From assembly GCF_004210375.1 (NCBI RefSeq), contig NC_134827.1, positions 102,223,285 through 102,287,284 on the forward strand: 64,000 nucleotides of DNA, written 5' to 3'. A program made the position numbers and the translations under genes. The DNA comes from Tachypleus tridentatus. Lineage: Eukaryota > Arthropoda > Merostomata > Xiphosura > Limulidae. Each line of letters starts with the position of its first letter. The stretch's first letter is position 1. A model generated the notes under the pieces. It saw nothing but the letters and a program-made list of their open reading frames with translations, was not told where the DNA came from and did not search any database. This document shows, one piece after another, positions 13,701-22,700 of this stretch.

Positions 13701-16700
13701 ACTAGTAGGAAAACAAATGATTATCTTGCACTGTTACCAATCAGAATAGCATTAATATGCATATGAGATGCAACACACACCCACACACAAAAGATTTTTT
13801 GTCAAACTATCCAGTGGTTCAGTAGTAACACTGTAGGCTTATGACCTAAGAATTTGGGTTCAATATTCATTATGGGCAGAGCACAAATGAGAATCAAACC
13901 AAAACTTTCCCATCAAAACAGTTGCTTTCCAACGTGGTACAATAATGAAATTTTTAGTCAGTTTCACCTGACAAAACTGCCATATGTTAACTTTAGCAGA
14001 AACGTGTATGTTCAATGGTTTTATGCAACAAATTTATATGAAAACTATTTTTGGATGTGTTACAGAAGCTAAAGATGAGCAATATATCTGCAAGTATTTT
14101 AGTGTGAAGGGAAGATGCCCGCGAGGTGAAAACTGTCATTTTGAGCATGTCTACACTGGAGACGGTAAGTTGTTTGGAACTTAGTACAAGTTGTTTTGGT
14201 TTATACCAAGCGTTTTGTTTGGCTAACATTCCCAAAATGTGCTGAGAAATCTTGCTATAATGGTTATAGCATGTATGTCAGTATCTATGTATGTTACCAA
14301 AACTTGTTTGCTATCTACTGAATGGCTCCACAAACAAAAATCTGTAAAATGTTTACACTTTGGGTATTTAGGATTGAGAAAAAAAATTATAAAAATGGCT
14401 GTGGTATGTGTGACAACCATTTGTTTATTACATAACACAACTTTCACTAGGACTTTACATGAGAGTTTGATTACATATTTATTGGTATAATTTTATAATG
14501 TAGTACTGAGAAACTGGAGTTCCTAAAAAAAAAATTTTTTTCGATAAATGGTACATTTTTTAAAAACACTACAGTTTATACCAGAAAAGTTGTGAAATTT
14601 TTTAGCTCTTTACATTTAAATAATTTTGGTAGAATGAGCCATGTATGACTAAAGACCATAATATAAACACTTTTCTCGTTTACTTCTCAGAAAAGAAAAA
14701 AAAATGTGTATTTTTATTAAAAACCATGTTATCATTTTTAGATGGCACAACCAGAGATGTAGAAGAGGTTGCGAACAATTGTCCACGACTAAAACTACCA
14801 GCAGTTGGGAGTTACGTGGCCTTGAGTTTGTCTGCTGTCTTCAATCCAGGACACTTCTATGCTGTCTTTCCCTATGGACCAATTCCTTTTTTCAAAATTA
14901 ATGAAAAAGGTATGTCAAAAAACAACAATGTATATTTGTAATATCTGATTAATTCAGCTGTTTGCTGTAGGAATAGGTTTTAATATACTGCTAATTATAT
15001 TTGTATATAGGATATATGTGGCTTTGTTACAGTATTGCAATATCTTTGTTATAGCTGAATAATTCATTAGCTGTTTTTAAAACTTGTCATATTTTTCATC
15101 ATAAGAATCATTTCATCCAGTGTCTGCTCATTGGTTGAATATAGTGAAAGTAATTATTTTGTCCAGTCATCAGTTATGTGTATTAAACACATCTCACATT
15201 TCTCCAGTGAAGTGTTTGGTATTTCGTGATGACGAGAAATCCACTTGAAGTAAAAATGTATCTCAGGACAGTTAGTATGGGTATTAAAACTTTTACTAAT
15301 AAAGCAGAGAACATTTCAACCTTTTTAGGTCATCTTCAGGTTAACAAATATAAGAAGGTTGAAACATTTTTCTCTGCCTTATTAATAAAAGTGTTAATAC
15401 CCATACCAGCCGTTCTGAGACACATGTTTGGTATTTGTTTCATCCAGTTTCTAAACACGACTTATTTATTTCAACAGAAAAGATCAGTGTTTTTTAATAA
15501 AGTGTTTTGTGTTGTTTAACTACAAGGAAACTCTTTACGTATTACTATCACTTCCTTCAAGTTGTGGGTTTCTTCAAAACTGGTTTAAAAACAGTCCTAA
15601 AATAACTTTTCATTCTTGTGTTTTGAGCTTATTTTTGTTGATATTTAGGTCCTACTACAGAAGAAGAAAAAGAAACCCTGGAAGCTCTGATAAAGGCTAT
15701 GACGTAAGACTTAAATTTTTTGTGTTCTTTTGAAATTGGATGTAGCAGTGGATGTACACTTTTTTCAACAGATCTTATTTTCTTGTTTTATATTGAACAT
15801 TGAGACATCTGTTGAAAACTACCCTTTGAAGGCACTGTGAAGAACTCGATACAGAATAGAGTGTATTGATTTATTGTGTTGATGGTCCTTACATTTTAAT
15901 TCAGATTTTTTAAAGTAATCTTTCACTTTCTGCATACAGCTAGTTTTGCTTTAGGTTTAGTTTGGAGAACATTCTTCTTTTCTCTCCAAATGCTGTTGAT
16001 ATGTAAACATTTATTAAGTTGCCATTGGAATCTACAGGTCTTTCTCATGCAATCTTTAACTTTCTTGATACATGTAGGTAAAAGTTCACAGTTTTTCAGA
16101 GTTGTGTTAACTGGACATCAAAACACAATCTAATTTTAACATAATTTCGGTTCTTAATTTCATAAATATTTAATTAATTTCTCAGTCTTGTTTGTGTTAC
16201 CTGACATTTGTTTACTGCAACTTGTCCATTTCCTGTTTGGTCTTCATCATTAACCGATGTTCTAAGTTTAATATGAATTACTCAGTATAATATAGATATT
16301 ACTAAGGCAGTGTTTATGAATTACTCAGTATAATATAGATATTACTAAGGCAGTGTTTATGAATTACTCAGTATAATATAGATATTACTAAGGCAGTGTT
16401 TATGAATTACTCAGTATAATATAGATATTACTAAGGCAGTGTTTATGAATTACTCAGTATAATATAGATATTACTAAGGCAGTGTTTATGAATTACTCAG
16501 TATAATATAGATATTACTAAGGCAGTGTTTATGAATTACTCAGTATAATATAGATATTACTAAGGCAGTGTTTATGAATTACTCAGTATAATATCGATAT
16601 TACTAAGGCAGTGTTTATGAATTACTCAGTATAATATAGATATTACTAAGGCAGTGTTTATGAATTACTCAGTATAATATAGATATTACTAAGGCAGTGT

Positions 16701-19700
16701 TTATGAATTACTCAGTATAATATAGATATTACTAAGGCAGTGTTTATGAATTACTCAGTATAATATAGATATTACTAAGGCAGTGTTTATGAATTACTCA
16801 GTATAATATCGATATTACTAAGGCAGTGTTTATGAATTACTCAGTATAATATAGATATTACTAAGGCAGTGTTTATGAATTACTCAGTATAATATAGATA
16901 TTACTAAGGCAGTGTTTATGAATTACTCAGTATAATATAGATATTACTAAGGCAGTGTTTAATTTTTATAGCCTTCAATTTTCTTTACATAGCTATGAAC
17001 CGGAAAGTCAAACCCACTTGCCATGCCCTCCCATCACATCTTTTATTTCTCAGATTTCTAATAATTCTCTCTAGTACATTATTTATAATCAGTGGAAAGA
17101 CAAAGTTTTGATTTACTAAATGATATGTAGTGCTACCTTTTTCATAGTAACAGTTTGTGTCGTCTTTTTCTACGGTTTGAAAGTTGCTATTGCCAAGTTC
17201 AGACTGAGCAGCTAAAGGAAGTTTGAAAGTTGCTATTGCCAAGTTCAGACTGAGCAGCTAAAGGAAGTATTTTAAGGCACTTGTGCCTTAGATAAAAAGC
17301 CAGTTAGATTGTAATATTTTTATGACATTGCCATATTTTGTTTTTGTAAGTGCATATTTGAAATAGAACTCGTTTGATGAATAATTTATTTATCATTACA
17401 AGAAGAACTAACCCTTTCTGCGAGGTTGGAGACCTCAGTCGACTTGAAGGCTCAGCACGGCAGGTGACCTTCCTTTATTCCTGTTATTCTTATGTATTGA
17501 ATTCAACATATATAGTATTGGGTACAATCACTAAACATTTCAGGGACTTTTGTTGAGTTATTGCTCAGATATCATAATACTGATACTGTAATTAGGTGAA
17601 GTATCAAACATATATATTGAGCGCCATGCCGAACATTAAAAGTTGTTATTCAGTGCTGAAAGGGTTAAGTTTCATCAGCAAGGCAATGTCAAAACTTGAG
17701 AAGCCAAACATAAGTACTAAGTTCATTCTTTCACATATGTTTTCATTTACTTTTGCAAAAGTAACTGCAATATAAACATGAGAAGCTTATTAGGTTACAT
17801 AGTAAAACAGAGAAAACTTTATCGTGAGTGACACGTGCATTATGTTATTTAATAAAATGGTTCGAGCTACAAATTTGTTTGTATGGCTTACAGGTAGTAT
17901 CATGAGATTATTAGTTTAGGCTTAGTTCTAAAACCCATAGTAAAGTTAAGTAAAAAAAGGTGTGAGTTGTGTAGGACAAATAACTACAATTTTCTCTTAC
18001 AATCTGCAAACAAATAAAAATAAAGAGGGTGTAACTTACATTTATTTCTAATTTTTGTGATGATTATATCAGTAAAACAGGTAAAATATATACTACAGAA
18101 ACTTCTGATGTTCATTTAGGAGGTTTTGGAAGTTATACAAATTAAATATGAAAACTGTAAGATGAAAAAATAATTTTTTATGTTAACTTAATAGATCACC
18201 TTGCACCGATACTATTCACTGTTCAATAAGAGATCTTTAGTATAAAAAAAACCTTCAATATAAGTTTTCTGGTGTACCCAGATATAATGAAGACGCACCT
18301 TCTTTCCACACGAAAAGTTATTGCACGTCTTGTGGTTGAAGTTTGGTCAAAGTGACATTATATCTACACATTGGAGAGAGTGAAACAAATAGAAAAACGT
18401 AATTCAACTTGTATTTCACTACCACTTGTAAAAACACAAAAAGGAAATGAGAAAAAAAATACAAAGTTTTCTATTAGAAAAATGAAATTGCTTTAATTTG
18501 TTAAATTCAATGAAATTATTTTCCTCAAAATATTCTAAAACGCAACATAATATATCTCGTTTACTGTTACATCTCATGTTCTCACCTTAAATGTTAAATT
18601 AATGTCAAATAGTGGGCCTGGCATGGTCCAGTAGTCAGAGCATTTGTTTTGCAATCAGCAGGTTACATTATTGAAACTTATTTCAGAACATGACTGGGGG
18701 GTTATTGTAATGTTATGGTCAGTTCCATATTTATTGGTAAGGAGGAGTAGCCCAAGTGTTCGTAGTGGATACTTGTTATTGGTTATAAAGTCTACTTTAT
18801 TGTAGACTTAGTAGTTCTGAGATAAATCATGAAATATGAATGTTCTCACTGTTCTGACCCTAGAAATCTTGGGATCAAGAAATTTCAAACTAATTCTCTC
18901 GTCTTTATACATTTCAAAAGAAAACATTAGAAATCTTAGATTTTACCATTCAATGATTTGTAAAATATCAATACTATGTGTGAGGTTATTTATGACAGCT
19001 GTTACAAAATATTTTATTTGTTTAAAGGAAAAAATCAAAATATGTACTTTATATACAAATAGTTTCACAGAAATGCCCCAAATTGTAAGTTTTAATGCTA
19101 ATAATAATTTCCTCTGACTTGCTGTCTTTATTGTCATCAAGTTGTATTTATTTTCATCATGCTTCAAACAATGTCACTTTTAGGTTTTCATATAATTAGC
19201 TGTTCTAAAATCATAGTAGTGCCCACGTTTATTTACTTTTGTCATTTTGTTTCTCTCTTAAGACTGTTAGTTAATTTAGTATGCATCACATAATGATTTG
19301 GTCTTCATGTGCTCTGGATTAGTTTTAAAACATATCTGGTAAACCTAGCTAGTCAAACGTTATGACCGGTAAACACGTACCAGAAAACTTATTCTGAGTA
19401 AACAAAGAGTTTATGATTTTTTAGATGCTGTTTACATCTCTCTCTCTTACTTCACATGATAGATAGATGAATTATTTTTACAAATTGTGTTTTTAGGGAA
19501 TATTATTCCAGAAAAGTGTTTGTTCAAGACCCAAGTAGTTTGCCTTCTCCTGGACAAATAGTTTCTGCTCGAAGTGAAGTACATGGCCACTGGTATCGTG
19601 CTAGGGTACTCACCATAGAATCTGAAGGAAAAAATGTTGAGGTAAAAACGTCTGAATTGTTTTTAAAGTGTAAAATAAATATTGATCTATGCCAGAATCT

Positions 19701-22700
19701 GTCTGCATGATGGGGGTTAGAACCCCTGAAGTCTTGTAAATGATAACTGTACCTGTTATCCAGTACAGTGGGTCCCCATCATATGTTGTATTGTTTCATT
19801 ATTATGGTATTCACCAGTTACTACCCACGTATCAAATAAAGTTACCTTGTTTCATTTCTAGAGCATTTTAGCATTGGCTAATTTTTTAGCATTTATCAGT
19901 ATTTTTGGAAGAGTATCACCTTGTTTTATTACTAGAGTGATATAACATTGTTGAACAACTTTACCACGTACAGTTTTCATAAGTGTACTACCAGCATGTG
20001 TGTGAAACAGCTTTCCATTACTAGAGTATACCAGTGTTGTTGGACTAGCTTACGGCAGAGGTTCTAAACATGTTGTGTGAACATACAATTCTGCAGTAAA
20101 GTCATGTTACACTCTTTGAAAGTTATTCAAGGGTGGACTGAAAATTTTCAGGAGTGTGTCCCACATAATACATTTAAATTTTGTGTTGTTTAAGACATAC
20201 ATCCCACTTTACAGGACAAATAAAGGGGATTGCTAGTATAAAATTGAAAGGTGTTAACCCTATTATGACTGGTGAGTTCCTTTCAAGTGTCTAATATACA
20301 CCTGCATCTCATGTAGCCAAGGTTAAGTAAACGTAATGATTAGCAATTATTCTTTTAACAACTATTTTGTTAAAAATATTCTACAAATGATGTTTTAACA
20401 CCATGTGATATTATTTATTGTTAACTCACAAAGAAACTTTGAAAACAAATGTTCAAAATTACATTTCTGTGAGGATACTTTGCTTGTGATAAAAACATTT
20501 ATAGGTTTCGTGAAACTTTTACCTGCTCCTCAAAAAATCATGGGTTGTATTGGCTGAGAAATGCATGATACCTTGAAAAAGTTTCATTTCTTGTTTGTGA
20601 ATTTACTTCAGTATGGATGGTTTTATTACCACGGCTTTCTCTCTTCCCACTCTTTTATAATCTCGCAGCATGTTCTCTGAAAACATTACTAACGAAATTC
20701 AACTTTAACAAAAGCTACAGCTGATAGCTGTGAGTGAGTTGATAGAAGGGATTTTAGTCTTTGCCAACTTGAAATAAGTTAATAAGGCACATGTTTCAAA
20801 GTTTTTCAAGATATTGACTGCCAGAAGTCACTGAAGACATGAACTGATTTACTCTAACATAAAGTTTACAACACTCGGGAACAAACCAAAGATCTGGGAA
20901 TTTGTGTGTCTAGTTTTCTTTTGATTGTTTTTTCATTTTAAATTATATCTGTTTAAAAGCTACAGGACTTTGAGACAAAACATCAGATAAACTTTGATTA
21001 TGGTAAGTGACTGCAAAATATTCTGATTACTCAAATCCTTAATGCACACTGAAAATTATTATTTATTGAAAACAAAATATATTTATTATATATTTTATAT
21101 TGACCTAGAGTGTTATTAAACACCAAGATACTTAGTTTGATAAAGGTGATGATAATACTGTTTTGGTTGTTTTTTTTATGATTCTGAAGTCAGAAATGGT
21201 GCAATAGAAAAACAAACTATTGTAACAAGTTTATTAACAAATATTAATAAAGTTGAAAGTGATTTATGTGTATAAAATAGAACTTTCTGATCATCAGTAT
21301 AAAACAAATTAACATTTTAAGAATTAGAAAAAGAATTTTTTGATTTTTTTTTTTTCAGAAATTTCTAGGAACAAAATTTTGGAATAGGAAAACTAAATCT
21401 TACAAGATTTTGTTATAAGTTCATACAACTTATAACAGTTGTTATGTATTCTTTATGAATTTCCAGTTAACTTTTATTAACTCATTCACTGTCATGAATT
21501 CATATCTATGTATATATTCCTCTACAGCTATGTTCTGTGAGTTTCAAATACTTTGCCAACATCTGAAAAGGGTATTCCCATGTGGCATTTTGAGTCAAAT
21601 TGATTTTGTACAACAATATCGGTAGGCTTATGTTATAATTGGAGAAATGGTAGGAGAAATTATAAACTCATATTTAATTTAACTAAACTGGGCGAGTTTT
21701 AGTTAAGAAACAAAGATCCTGGATGTAAAGTTTGTTTATGAGAGAACCACATGTAAGTATACATTAGAATGTTAGACAGTAGTCTCTTACTATACTTATG
21801 AATTGAGCAAGTAGCTTTTTCCCTCAAAATGTTTGGCCTGTAAATCAGTGCATATGAGATCCTGTTTTGTACAATTTAAATCTAATGCTTCGTACTTAAT
21901 GGGAAATGTGGATTTACCCATTGTGAATTGTGCTGCTGTATGACTGGTCCTATTCTTTCAACGTAAGTAAAGCTGTAGATACCTTCTGTTTTACCAATGA
22001 AGGACAATGCTGTCATCTTCACATGTAACTTTACAGCAATACTCTCCACAGGCAGAGCAGTTATTACCTTTAGAGAATAACAAAGGCAGGTAGAATGAAG
22101 CAAGTTAATGGTTTTCTGGAAAGTACAAGAAAACTGCATAGGTTTAGAATAAAAGGTAAAAGTATCTATATTAAAATAAGAAGGTACAAAATGTATTGTT
22201 TGTTTGCGTATCTCTGTCATATCGAACTTTCTAATGATTACAAGTATCAAATTTCAGATAATAAACTGAAAATAAACTTTGAACTGGAGAGCTGTCTACA
22301 AACATGACACCAAAAGTATCAAAAGATACGTGATCCAGCAGTTGTTTCTTCTGTAACAGGTATTTTATCTAGACTTTGGTGACTGTGAATGGATCCCTAT
22401 CAGCAATATTCATGACTTAGAACCCAGGTTTTTGTATTTACCTGTACAAGCTGTAGAGTGCTTCCAAGCAAACATAGAGCCAATAGGAAGAGAGAAAGGA
22501 CTAAAGTGGTCTGATGCAGCTAAGTAGGTTTAACGTAGTTTTGGTTTAGTCATCATAATTTTTGTTTTTTATTAGTTTATTGCTTTTTTTCATTGGATTT
22601 TAAAATATATTTATTACCTGTTAATGTTTCACATAACTACAGTAAAAAATAAGTCCATTGATAAACAGTTTTCTTTTGATTTCATTAGTTTATGTTGTGC

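Larger units (their letters stand above)
15704..19496 (+). other. Tudor gene intron H/I
   Basis: 3.8-kb intron with a 43-bp minisatellite (16273-16960), a 46-bp tandem duplication (17175-17266), a piggyBac-like MITE (17412-17664), a dispersed repeat (17990-18240) and a degraded SINE (18616-18800). Confidence 0.6.

Noticed and set aside
13984..14065. Upstream extension of the zinc-finger exon
   Set aside because: It lies before acceptor TACAG at 14064-14065; exon E joins in phase at 14066.
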